This document shows, piece after piece, positions 1 to 6,364 of a stretch of DNA of 8,913 nt. Numbering within the stretch: position 1 is the stretch's first letter; every line of letters begins with the position of its first letter. A model generated the notes under the pieces. It searched no databases and was not told the DNA's origin. It saw nothing but the letters and a program-made list of their open reading frames with translations. A program made the translations under genes and the position numbers. Source of the DNA: an uncultured Bacillota bacterium (GTDB lineage: Bacteria; Bacillota; UBA994; UBA5500). The stretch spans positions 1 through 8,913 of the forward strand of contig CALNBW010000342.1 in assembly GCA_937874815.1 (NCBI GenBank), given 5' to 3'.

Positions 1-2
1 TA

Positions 3-416
3 GATGAGCAGATGCGGGCTGAGCGCAAGCATAACCTATTTACGCGCTTTGGCATCAGCGGTTTTGCGGAGGTAAAGGTGGCCGACCTTTCCACAGGCAT
101 GAGGCAGAAAGTTTCCCTAGCAATCGCCTTGGTGCATGACCCAGACGTAATCATCTTTGATGAGCCGACCAATGGATTGGACGTAATTACGGCAAAAACC
201 GTCACTGACTTTCTGCTGGAGCTAAAGCAGCAAGGTAAAACCATCATTATATCTACCCATATTTTCAGCTTAGTAGAAAAGATTTGCGACCGGGTGGCTA
301 TTGTTATCGATGGCAAGCTTGTGGCCTGCGATACACTTGATCAGGTAAGGAACGGCTTGAGCATGGAAGATCGTTTTTTTGCAATCTATGAAGAAGTGGC
401 TGGTGGCGTAGAATGA
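3..416 (+). CDS. natA: ABC transporter ATP-binding protein, NatA-type (5' end missing)
   Basis: This is the C-terminal part of an ABC ATPase that would power the membrane permease encoded next to it. The frame is open from base 3 and continues upstream of the window, so Walker A and the Q-loop are not visible and the ATG at 12 is internal. Visible motifs in order are the ABC signature LSTGMRQK (87-110), Walker B VIIFDEP (147-167) followed by the D-loop residues GLD, and the switch histidine in STH (252-260). The GMRQK form of the signature is typical of the NatA/CcmA-like exporter ATPases. The stop codon overlaps the start of the permease gene (ATGA, 413-416), indicating translational coupling. 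The NatA name rests on this pairing with a NatB-like permease. The exported substrate (Na+ in Bacillus subtilis) is not shown here; a drug or peptide is equally possible. Confidence 0.9.
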   Translation, partial: DEQMRAERKHNLFTRFGISGFAEVKVADLSTGMRQKVSLAIALVHDPDVIIFDEPTNGLDVITAKTVTDFLLELKQQGKTIIISTHIFSLVEKICDRVAIVIDGKLVACDTLDQVRNGLSMEDRFFAIYEEVAGGVE

Positions 417-1597
417 AGGGTAACATCTTAACTGTCATGAAAAAAGAACTCAAGCGCCTGCTGGGTGATAAACGCATTGTGATAAATGCGGTCTTGCTGC
501 CCGGTGTCCTAATTTATGTGATGTACTCCTTTATGGGTGGTGCATTGGCCGGCATGTTTGCGCCGGATGCTGTTCCGCCGCAGATCGCCGCGGTGCATAT
601 GCCTGCTTCCGTAGCGCAGATGTTTGATGCTGCCGCTTTCTCCTACACCGACCTAAAGGCAACCGATGCGGCTGAGATAGCTAGCATAAAGAGCCAGATT
701 GCCGCCAAAGAGTTTGAGCTGCTATTAGTCTTCCCAGCCGATTTTGACACCCTGGTAAATGAGTTTGACATTAGAAGCACAACAACAACCGCTCCCAACA
801 TCGCCGTGTTCTATAATAGTGCCGACACCAATTCATCGCAGATCTATGCGCAGGTGTTTTCTATGCTTGATGCTTACGAAGCGACGCTGGCCAACAAGTT
901 CGATGTCAATGGCGGGGAAGAGGTATACAATCTGGCTAGTGATAAGGATCGCAGCGGGCAGATGTTTGCCTCGTTAATGCCGCTTTTGCTTACTATCCTG
1001 CTTTTCTCGGGATGCATGGCAATTGCTCCCGAATCTATTGCCGGAGAAAAAGAACGCGGCACGCTTTCAACCCTGCTGGTTACCCCTTTGCGGCGTAGCG
1101 AACTGGCGTTGGGGAAAATCTTTGCCGTCACAATCGTGGGAACACTGAGCGCCATCTCCAGCACAATTGGCACAATATCTTCTTTGCCCCAGCTGACAGG
1201 CGGCGCGACCGACGGCTTACCCCTTTTCTATACAACAGGCGACTATCTGCTGCTGGGAGTAGTTATTCTTAGCACAGTTCTCTTGTTTGTCTCGCTGATG
1301 TCGATACTATCCGCTTTTGCCAAAAGTATTAAAGAAGCGCAAACCTATATGACACCTTTAATGATAGTGGTTACGCTGGCCGGCATCACCGGCATGTTTG
1401 GAGAGGCAATGGAGAGGCCGCTGGCTTACCTCATCCCCGTCTATAACTCCGTGCAATGTATGAGCGCCATCTTCTCATTTGAGGCCGTGCAGCTGCATGT
1501 AGTCATTACCTTGGTGAGCAATCTGGTGTATTGCGGGGCGCTGGTGTTTGTTCTTACTAAAATGTTTAACAGCGAAAAAGTGATGTTCTCGCGCTAA
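413..1597 (+). CDS. natB: ABC-2 type permease, NatB family
   Basis: This 394-residue integral membrane protein is the channel partner of the upstream ATPase. It has one hydrophobic segment near the N terminus (about 22-44), a large domain of about 140 residues (45-182) that should lie outside the membrane, then about five more membrane segments (roughly 183-205, 236-257, 276-301, 313-330 and 362-383). The stretch GEKERGTLSTLLVTPL at 211-226 is the hallmark of NatB-like ABC-2 permeases and lies in the cytoplasmic loop thought to contact the ATPase. Length and architecture match NatB (COG1668-like). The start ATG at 413 overlaps the natA stop, so the two are co-translated. The family includes Na+ exporters and exporters of unknown substrate. 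No two-component regulator such as NatK/NatR is visible, but the upstream side is cut off. Confidence 0.88.
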   Translation: MKGNILTVMKKELKRLLGDKRIVINAVLLPGVLIYVMYSFMGGALAGMFAPDAVPPQIAAVHMPASVAQMFDAAAFSYTDLKATDAAEIASIKSQIAAKEFELLLVFPADFDTLVNEFDIRSTTTTAPNIAVFYNSADTNSSQIYAQVFSMLDAYEATLANKFDVNGGEEVYNLASDKDRSGQMFASLMPLLLTILLFSGCMAIAPESIAGEKERGTLSTLLVTPLRRSELALGKIFAVTIVGTLSAISSTIGTISSLPQLTGGATDGLPLFYTTGDYLLLGVVILSTVLLFVSLMSILSAFAKSIKEAQTYMTPLMIVVTLAGITGMFGEAMERPLAYLIPVYNSVQCMSAIFSFEAVQLHVVITLVSNLVYCGALVFVLTKMFNSEKVMFSR

Positions 1598-1775
1598 TGC
1601 GCTGGTTGGTGTATTGTTAAACGACATTGAAGAACAAGGCACTGGTGAGTAGTTAGATAGCTCATAAACAAACGACATTAGCTGGAGTTGTGCGTAGGAT
1701 AGACCTACAAGAACGCGATGACTTCTCCCGCACACTAACTTCAAATCCAGAGCCTGTTAGTCAAGGAGGTTCGAG
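1598..1775 (+). other. Non-coding leader before the M23 gene
   Basis: These 178 bases lie between natB and the peptidase gene, with no supported reading frame. A 10-base direct repeat, AAACGACATT, occurs at 1619-1628 and 1670-1679. A weak promoter candidate is ACGACA (1672-1677), 17 bases, then TAGGAT (1695-1700), each matching its consensus at four of six bases. A strong ribosome binding site AAGGAGGT (1763-1770) sits five bases before the ATG at 1776 and fixes that start. No convincing terminator follows natB, so read-through from the natAB operon remains possible. Confidence 0.35.
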
Positions 1776-2690
1776 ATGATTCATGTGTGCACGGTTGGAG
1801 TGGCAGCCTGCTTTCTGCTCCAATCATTAAGGAGTCTTTTTGCAGAAAATGCTTGCGTCAATAGGAGCGGCCTGTTAGCACAATCTAGCTTCCAGTTAGG
1901 TATTGCGCTGTTCTTTTACTCTGTTTTCCCGTGGTGGAGACTAGGCTTCTTTGCAAGGGCGGCAACACTGTGCATGCTAGCTATCGCTGGTTTTGTTAAC
2001 CTCATATTGGCCCTGCGTGGGGTATCATCTTTTACGCAGTTACGTCCTGTTCGAGCATCGGAGCATCTTTTCGCTGCGCTCGCCCTGATTTTGCTCATTT
2101 TCTCTTCTGCCATCTTCATCTGGCCGACACCCCGAGATGCCACAAGCATCTCATCACCCGTTAACGAGGGGAATTGGCATGTTGCCCATGGTGGCCCGTT
2201 GGGGATTACGAACCATCACAATTCCGTAGTGGAGCAACGTTACGCCATGGACTCAGTGCGTCTAGGTTCCGATGGCCGTAGCCATGTCTCCCCTGCAGAC
2301 GTTCTAAGTTCGTATTTTGCTTGGGGTTCAGAGGTCATCTCTCCGGTAGAGGGTATTGTTGTATCTGTTGTTGATGGCATACCCGATATGGAGATCGGCA
2401 ATATGGACAAATATAACCCTGCTGGTAATCATGTTTTGCTAGAAACTGATAGCGGCGTGAGAGTTCTGATTGCTCATTTCCAGAAAGATACGTTGGTTGT
2501 GCAGGAAGGGAACAAGGTTGCAGTGGGTGACGTTCTAGGGAAGGTAGGTAACAGTGGCAACTCGTCTGAACCCCATATTCATCTGCAGGTTATGAAATGC
2601 CACAATGGGGGATGGCATGGAGTTCCATTTAAGATAGACGGTAAGGAGTATCGCAGAGGCCGTATTGTGCATGCGGGTAGCTATCGATGA
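1776..2690 (+). CDS. Membrane-anchored M23/LytM-type metallopeptidase
   Basis: This 304-residue protein has a hydrophobic N-terminal third with about three to four membrane segments (roughly 2-20, 34-52, 58-80 and 96-117), then a C-terminal peptidase domain (about 143-300). M23 enzymes are zinc endopeptidases that cut peptidoglycan cross-bridges or stem peptides, normally outside the cytoplasm. Supporting residues are NHH at 146-148, QRYAMD ending in D159, the beta-hairpin histidine H234 in IAHF, and HIH at 267-269 preceded by GNSGNSSEP. H269 and D159 are likely zinc ligands; H234 and H267 match the catalytic histidines. The usual HxxxD first ligand is absent (arginine four before D159), so H147 or H148 probably takes that role, as in M23 relatives with a QRYAxD motif. 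The start is fixed by AAGGAGGT five bases upstream. It appears to be a single gene. Its role in wall remodelling is inference. Confidence 0.82.
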   Translation: MIHVCTVGVAACFLLQSLRSLFAENACVNRSGLLAQSSFQLGIALFFYSVFPWWRLGFFARAATLCMLAIAGFVNLILALRGVSSFTQLRPVRASEHLFAALALILLIFSSAIFIWPTPRDATSISSPVNEGNWHVAHGGPLGITNHHNSVVEQRYAMDSVRLGSDGRSHVSPADVLSSYFAWGSEVISPVEGIVVSVVDGIPDMEIGNMDKYNPAGNHVLLETDSGVRVLIAHFQKDTLVVQEGNKVAVGDVLGKVGNSGNSSEPHIHLQVMKCHNGGWHGVPFKIDGKEYRRGRIVHAGSYR

Positions 2691-2744
2691 ACCTGGAAGA
2701 ATAAGCCCTATCAGCAGGGAGATGAATGGTGAGTGATAAGTGTC

Positions 2745-2775
2745 TAATGGCTGCCTTACAACTAGGCAGCCATTA
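2745..2775. terminator. Hairpin between convergent genes, possible bidirectional terminator
   Basis: A perfect 11-base stem, TAATGGCTGCC (2745-2755) with GGCAGCCATTA (2765-2775), encloses a nine-base loop. It lies 54 bases after the peptidase stop and immediately beyond the fucosidase stop (2778-2780). On the plus strand it is followed by CCTTATTT, a poor T tract, and on the minus strand there is no T tract. It may stop transcription from both sides or protect 3' ends. The structure is certain, the termination activity is inferred. Confidence 0.6.
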
Positions 2776-2777
2776 CC

Positions 2778-4091
2778 TTATTTAAGCTCTAACTCGAGCA
2801 CCGTATCGATACCACCCGGTAGCGGGAAGGTCAAGTGCTCCGGTTCGCCAAAATTGACGAAAATATGATCAGCAAAATCAAAGGCATTCCAAGGCTGGCT
2901 GACTTTTAACTCGGAACCATCAGCTAGTAAGCGCACTTTCTTGACGCGATTACCGAGCCCGGCCAAGCCTAAGGGGCCGATTGGCGGCTCAAAAACATGG
3001 GCGTAGAGCTTATTGCCCTTCTGGGTGTAGTAGCCCCACTCGGGTTTGGGCAGTTCAGCACGGCCACAGCCATAAATACTATCGCTGTTCTGCTGCATCC
3101 AAGCGCTTATATCCTCAAGAATCTGTAGTGATTCTGTCGGAATCCTGCCCTTGGCGTCGGGGCCCACGTTCAAGATCATGTTGCCGTTCTTGCTGACACA
3201 CTCAACCAACTTGCGAATGATCTGCTTGGACGACTTATAGGTCTTATCCTGAGCACAGTAGCCCCAGTTGTTGTTCATCGTGATACATGCTTCCCAAGGG
3301 ATGGAGTTGCCATCTTCATCGACTATTCCTTCCGGTGGGATTATCTGCTCTGGCGAAGCGAAATCACCCGCATAGGGTTTGGGGTTGCGGGAGCGGATGC
3401 TGCCTGCGTTTTCGCCACTCGCTTCAAGCCGGTTATCGATAATGGCCTGGGGTTGTAAGCGCCGCACCATCTCAATCAATTCGCTGGCTCGCCATTTCTC
3501 GCCCGTCATAGCGTCGTAGGAAAAGTCGAACCAGAGAATATCGATCTGCCCGTAGTTGGTGCATAGTTCGCGCACCTGCCCATGCACGTAGTCGAGGTAG
3601 CGTTCAAAATCATGGGGCCTATCTTTCAAGGATTCGTCATGGCGCAGGGGGTGATGCCTGTCCCCGTAATGAGGATAATCGGGATGATGCCAGTCAATCA
3701 GGGAGTAATAAAACCCCACCTTGATCCCGGCGGCGCGAAAAGCATCCACGTATTCGCGCAATAAATCGCGCCTGGCAGGCGTGTTGGTAGCCTTGTAGTC
3801 GGTAAGCTTGCTATCGAAAAGGCAGAAACCATCGTGGTGCTTCGCCGTCATCACGGCGTAACGCATACCAGCGGCTTTAGCTGCAGCTGCCCAAGCCTTC
3901 GGGTCATAAGCAGTCGGATTGAACTCCTCGAAATAGGGTTGGTAATCTTCGTTAGACAAGCTTTCTGCTTTGCGCACCCATTCGCCCCGTGCCGGAATCG
4001 CATATAAGCCCCAGTGAATAAACAGGCCAAACCTAGCGTCTCGCCACCATTGCGTGCGCTCGGTTCTTGCCGCAATTAAATCCATGTTCAT
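2778..4091 (-). CDS. Alpha-L-fucosidase, glycoside hydrolase family 29
   Basis: This 437-residue enzyme is predicted to release terminal L-fucose from oligosaccharides or glycoconjugates by a retaining mechanism. Family 29 motifs are clear: FGLFIHWG (21-28), KHHDGF (84-89), YYSLIDWHHPDYP (128-140), ILWFDF (185-190) with D189 as the expected nucleophile, WE at 266-267 before NNNWGY, and NGNMILNVGP (302-311). The general acid/base varies in this family; E248 in ASPEQ is one candidate. A C-terminal beta-rich region (about 345-437) completes a normal length. There is no signal peptide, so it should act in the cytoplasm on imported substrate. It follows the EamA transporter gene by 21 bases on the same strand. 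M1 lies only three bases after GGAGG, whereas M3 (start 4085) has nine-base spacing, so the true start may be two residues later. It could act on other fucose-like sugars. Confidence 0.93.
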   Translation of the reverse strand: MNMDLIAARTERTQWWRDARFGLFIHWGLYAIPARGEWVRKAESLSNEDYQPYFEEFNPTAYDPKAWAAAAKAAGMRYAVMTAKHHDGFCLFDSKLTDYKATNTPARRDLLREYVDAFRAAGIKVGFYYSLIDWHHPDYPHYGDRHHPLRHDESLKDRPHDFERYLDYVHGQVRELCTNYGQIDILWFDFSYDAMTGEKWRASELIEMVRRLQPQAIIDNRLEASGENAGSIRSRNPKPYAGDFASPEQIIPPEGIVDEDGNSIPWEACITMNNNWGYCAQDKTYKSSKQIIRKLVECVSKNGNMILNVGPDAKGRIPTESLQILEDISAWMQQNSDSIYGCGRAELPKPEWGYYTQKGNKLYAHVFEPPIGPLGLAGLGNRVKKVRLLADGSELKVSQPWNAFDFADHIFVNFGEPEHLTFPLPGGIDTVLELELK

Positions 4092-4094
4092 ATG

Positions 4095-4099
4095 CCTCC
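4095..4099 (-). promoter_or_regulatory. Ribosome binding site of the fucosidase gene
   Basis: GGAGG reads on the minus strand within CGGAGGCAT. It is three bases from the ATG at 4091 and nine bases from the in-frame ATG at 4085. The second spacing is the more usual one and favours the later start. Confidence 0.6.
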
Positions 4100-4112
4100 G
4101 CTCATTAAAATA

Positions 4113-5051
4113 TCAGTTTAGCTCGCGCCTACCTATTACAGATAAGGCCACCCCAGCAATAATCAGGGCACCACCAGCAAGCATTGGCCAACCTATGCTT
4201 TCTTTTAACAATAAAACTGACCAAGCAATAGAGAATACCGGGATCAAGAATAAGCTTATGGCCGCCAAAGAGGCCTGCACTCGCTGCAGTAAATAAGCAT
4301 AAGCTACGACCGAAACCGATGTAGGCACAATGCTCAGGTAAAGAGTGTTGAGCAGCACTGGTGTGCTCAACTCCGACCAGCTGGGCGCGGCTTCCGTGAA
4401 TAAGGCAACTGTGACGAGCAAAACAGCACCGACGATGGTTGCCCAAGCTACTACCACGGGCGGGTCTTCGTGCCTCAAAACGCGTTTTGACAGAACGGTG
4501 TAAACGCTGTAGCTCAGGGCCGAGGCGATAACCAACAGATTGCCCAGGCTGCTGCCGCCCCAATCAAGCCTCCAGGTGCCATTGGTGGTCACTAAGAAGA
4601 TGCCGGCAAAGGCAGTGATGAGACCAACCACTTTTTTGCCGTTAAGTGCTTCTCCCAGGAAGATGGCCGAAAGGATAACCGCAAAAACGGGGTCGGCAGA
4701 ACCTAAGAGGCTGGTGCTACTTGCCGTACTTAAGTTAAGCCCCAAGTTTTGCAGCAGGTTGTTCAGGAATACACCAAAAATCCCTAACGCCACAAACCAA
4801 GGCCAGCTACGTCGCCACGCAACCAAGAATTCTTTGCGCCCAGCCACATAAATAGCATAGGCGGTAAGGAAGCATGCTCCAATACTAAAGCGCAAGGCAG
4901 CAAGCAGGGTTGGCGGAATCACTTCTAACACGAGCTTGGAAAAAGGAAAGACGGTAGACCAAATGAGCGATGGTAGCAGCAGCAATACCCCAATGGGTAT
5001 TTGCTGCTTCTTAGTAGGGGCAGCTGCCGTTGCTGCTTTTTGCTTTGTCAA
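4113..5051 (-). CDS. EamA/DMT family transporter
   Basis: From a TTG start at 5051 this is a 312-residue membrane protein of the drug/metabolite transporter superfamily, with two EamA repeats and about ten membrane helices. The N terminus carries a basic, cytoplasmic-type tail (KQKAATAAAPTKKQQ), then the first helix PIGVLLLLPSLIWSTVF. The first repeat ends with FLGEALNGKKVVGLITAFAG and the second with LLKESIGWPMLAGGALIIAG, the paired Glu-containing motifs characteristic of EamA domains. The frame stays open to a GTG at 5078, but AGGAGG (5064-5059) lies inside that extension and seven bases before the TTG, so TTG is the likely start. Members move metabolites such as amino acids, sugars or nucleotide derivatives, usually as exporters. 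The substrate cannot be read here. It is the first gene of a probable operon with the fucosidase, divergent from hemZ. Confidence 0.9.
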   Translation of the reverse strand: MTKQKAATAAAPTKKQQIPIGVLLLLPSLIWSTVFPFSKLVLEVIPPTLLAALRFSIGACFLTAYAIYVAGRKEFLVAWRRSWPWFVALGIFGVFLNNLLQNLGLNLSTASSTSLLGSADPVFAVILSAIFLGEALNGKKVVGLITAFAGIFLVTTNGTWRLDWGGSSLGNLLVIASALSYSVYTVLSKRVLRHEDPPVVVAWATIVGAVLLVTVALFTEAAPSWSELSTPVLLNTLYLSIVPTSVSVVAYAYLLQRVQASLAAISLFLIPVFSIAWSVLLLKESIGWPMLAGGALIIAGVALSVIGRRELN

Positions 5052-5073
5052 GGGAGCCCCTCCTCTATCTAAT
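5045..5073 (+). promoter_or_regulatory. Candidate sigma-A-type promoter for hemZ-queH
   Basis: TTGTCA (5045-5050) and TCTAAT (5068-5073) each match the consensus at five of six bases and are separated by exactly 17 bases. Transcription would start near 5080, inside the palindrome at 5077-5095, leaving a leader of about 115 bases before the hemZ start. A second, weaker -10-like GATAAT is at 5153-5158 with a poor -35. The -35 overlaps the first codon of the divergent transporter gene. Confidence 0.4.
5059..5066 (-). promoter_or_regulatory. Ribosome binding site deciding the TTG start of the EamA gene
   Basis: AGAGGAGG reads on the minus strand and ends seven bases before the TTG at 5051-5049. 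Because it lies downstream of the GTG at 5078, it cannot serve that codon. The adjoining GGAG-GGG-CTCC could form a small hairpin over part of the site, which is a weak possibility for translational control. Confidence 0.75.
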
Positions 5074-5076
5074 GTC

Positions 5077-5095
5077 ACATCTATTATATAGATGT
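5077..5095. promoter_or_regulatory. 19-base palindrome, likely repressor operator
   Basis: ACATCTAT (5077-5084), TAT, ATAGATGT (5088-5095) form perfect eight-base arms around a three-base centre. The low GC content and lack of a T tract argue for a dimeric repressor site rather than a terminator. It covers the minus-strand -10 TATAAT and lies over the predicted plus-strand start of transcription. One bound regulator could therefore control both the transporter-fucosidase and hemZ-queH operons. No regulator gene is in the window. Confidence 0.55.
5083..5088 (-). promoter_or_regulatory. Candidate -10 element for the transporter-fucosidase operon
   Basis: On the minus strand this reads TATAAT, a perfect -10, located in the centre of the palindrome. 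The expected start of transcription, near 5076, would give a 5' leader of about 25 bases carrying the ribosome binding site at 5066-5059. No good -35 is present at the normal distance: the best at 18-base spacing matches three of six bases. An activator or a weak promoter is possible. Confidence 0.4.
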
Positions 5096-5178
5096 TATTT
5101 TGGAAACGTAACCCTTAGCAAGAGCGGCGCTTCATTTGTGCCCTTATTTCATGATAATCTGGGTATAGAGGTGAGCAG

Positions 5179-5185
5179 AGGAGGT
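5179..5185 (+). promoter_or_regulatory. Ribosome binding site deciding the hemZ start
   Basis: AGGAGGT lies nine bases before the ATG at 5195. In-frame alternatives upstream, such as GTG at 5171, have this site inside the coding region and so are disfavoured. Confidence 0.7.
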
Positions 5186-5194
5186 GGATGCTAC

Positions 5195-6364
5195 ATGCCA
5201 GCGCTATGGGGAAGAATGCAGGGGGTGCGGCCTAATAAGCCTTTCTATCGTCTACTGGATAGGGGGTTCAGTTTATCGGAGGCTCTTGTGGAGATGCAAA
5301 AGAAGTATGGGGTGTCACCGGCCAAACTGGACTTGCTGCGACAGATTGCTGAGCTTGAATATCCAATCCTGGCAAGTTTGCCGCGGCAAGCCGTGAGCAT
5401 ATATGTTGGCATCCCCTTCTGTCCTTCCCGCTGCCTCTATTGTTCATTCCCATCGCATTCATTGCACGAACTGGGGCAAGAACGTCAGCGCTTCGTGGCT
5501 GCTTTGCTACGCGAAATAGAGGTTTTGGGGCAGCAGGTACAGCGGTTAGGATTCACTGTCGATTCCGTCTACGTAGGCGGCGGCACCCCGACTGCGTTGC
5601 AGGCAAGCGATTTGAGCAAGATTTTGCAGATACTTAAGCAGGTATTGCCTCTGCCTTGGCGTGAGTTTACAGTAGAAGCAGGTAGGCCAGAGACTCTGAC
5701 AGATGAACATTTATCCGTGTTAGTTGCAGCAGGAGTGCAGCGCATCAGCATCAACCCGCAGACGAAACACCTTGAAACTCTGCAGTTAATCGGGCGGCCA
5801 CATAGCGCCGCCGATATTGAGCTAGCTGTGGCCCGTTCTCGCAAACACTTTCACACCCTGAATATGGACTTAATCTTAGGTCTGCCAGGTGAGGATTTAG
5901 CTGAGGTGCGGGCCAGCACCAAATGGGTAATAGGCTTACGGCCAGAGAATATTACCCAGCATATGTTCTCGCCCAAACGCGCTTCCCGTTTTACTGATGA
6001 GCAAACTGCTTGGCAGGCCATGCTGCCGTCCGGAGAGCTTGCGGCTAGCATGGTGGAAACAACAAGGGAACTTCTGCGGCAAGCTGGTTACCATCCCTAC
6101 TATTTGTATAGACAACGCAATATTCTGGGCGGGCAAGAGAACGTCGGCTGGACACTCCCTGGACATGCTTGCCGTTACAACATGATTATGATCTCTGAAC
6201 GCCAGCACATTTTAGGCTTAGGCGGCGGGGCGGCCAGTAAGTTTATCAATGCGGATGGCACTCTAGTTACCCATAGCAACCCTAAGGATGTTCGCGTTTA
6301 TATTGACCGCATAGAAGCACTAATAGCTAAGAAAGCCGTATTACTAGCTGAGAGGAGCGAGTAA
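5195..6364 (+). CDS. hemZ: HemZ-type radical SAM protein (coproporphyrinogen dehydrogenase-like), short form
   Basis: This 389-residue radical SAM enzyme of the HemN/HemZ group would act in the cytoplasm. The [4Fe-4S] and S-adenosylmethionine site is CPSRCLYC with C76, C80 and C83, preceded by the HemN-type IPF and followed by SF. GGGTPT (128-133), VEAGRPET (160-167), RISINPQT (183-190), NMDLILGLPGE (223-233) and the C-terminal YYLYRQRNILG and GGGAASKFI match B. subtilis HemZ almost motif for motif. The opening WGRMQGVRPNK aligns with residue ~106 of B. subtilis HemZ (WGILTGIRPTK), so the usual N-terminal ~100 residues are absent. HemZ is proposed to catalyse oxygen-independent oxidation of coproporphyrinogen III, but its real role is uncertain. 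The start follows AGGAGGT. The frame is open to 5030, but that extension overlaps the divergent transporter gene and resembles nothing in HemZ. It directly abuts queH. Confidence 0.9.
   Translation: MPALWGRMQGVRPNKPFYRLLDRGFSLSEALVEMQKKYGVSPAKLDLLRQIAELEYPILASLPRQAVSIYVGIPFCPSRCLYCSFPSHSLHELGQERQRFVAALLREIEVLGQQVQRLGFTVDSVYVGGGTPTALQASDLSKILQILKQVLPLPWREFTVEAGRPETLTDEHLSVLVAAGVQRISINPQTKHLETLQLIGRPHSAADIELAVARSRKHFHTLNMDLILGLPGEDLAEVRASTKWVIGLRPENITQHMFSPKRASRFTDEQTAWQAMLPSGELAASMVETTRELLRQAGYHPYYLYRQRNILGGQENVGWTLPGHACRYNMIMISERQHILGLGGGAASKFINADGTLVTHSNPKDVRVYIDRIEALIAKKAVLLAERSE

Noticed and set aside
874..1173. 99-residue minus-strand open frame inside natB
   Set aside because: It is antisense to a well-supported permease, with no recognisable motif and no independent support.
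1591..1610. GCGC-TAAT-GCGC hairpin at the natB stop as a terminator
   Set aside because: The stem is only four base pairs and is followed by a mixed G/T stretch, not a T run.
1766..1782. GGTTCGAGATGATTC resembling a tRNA T-arm
   Set aside because: No acceptor, D or anticodon stems surround it. The stretch is the ribosome binding site and start codon of the peptidase gene.
4129..4563. 144-residue minus-strand open frame in another phase of the transporter gene
   Set aside because: It overlaps the EamA coding sequence out of frame. It is rich in Arg, Gly and Ser without a motif, typical of a shadow frame.
5030..5194. N-terminal extension of the hemZ frame to 5030
   Set aside because: It overlaps the divergent transporter gene and its promoter, has no HemZ-like sequence, and the ribosome binding site lies at 5179-5185 just before the ATG at 5195.
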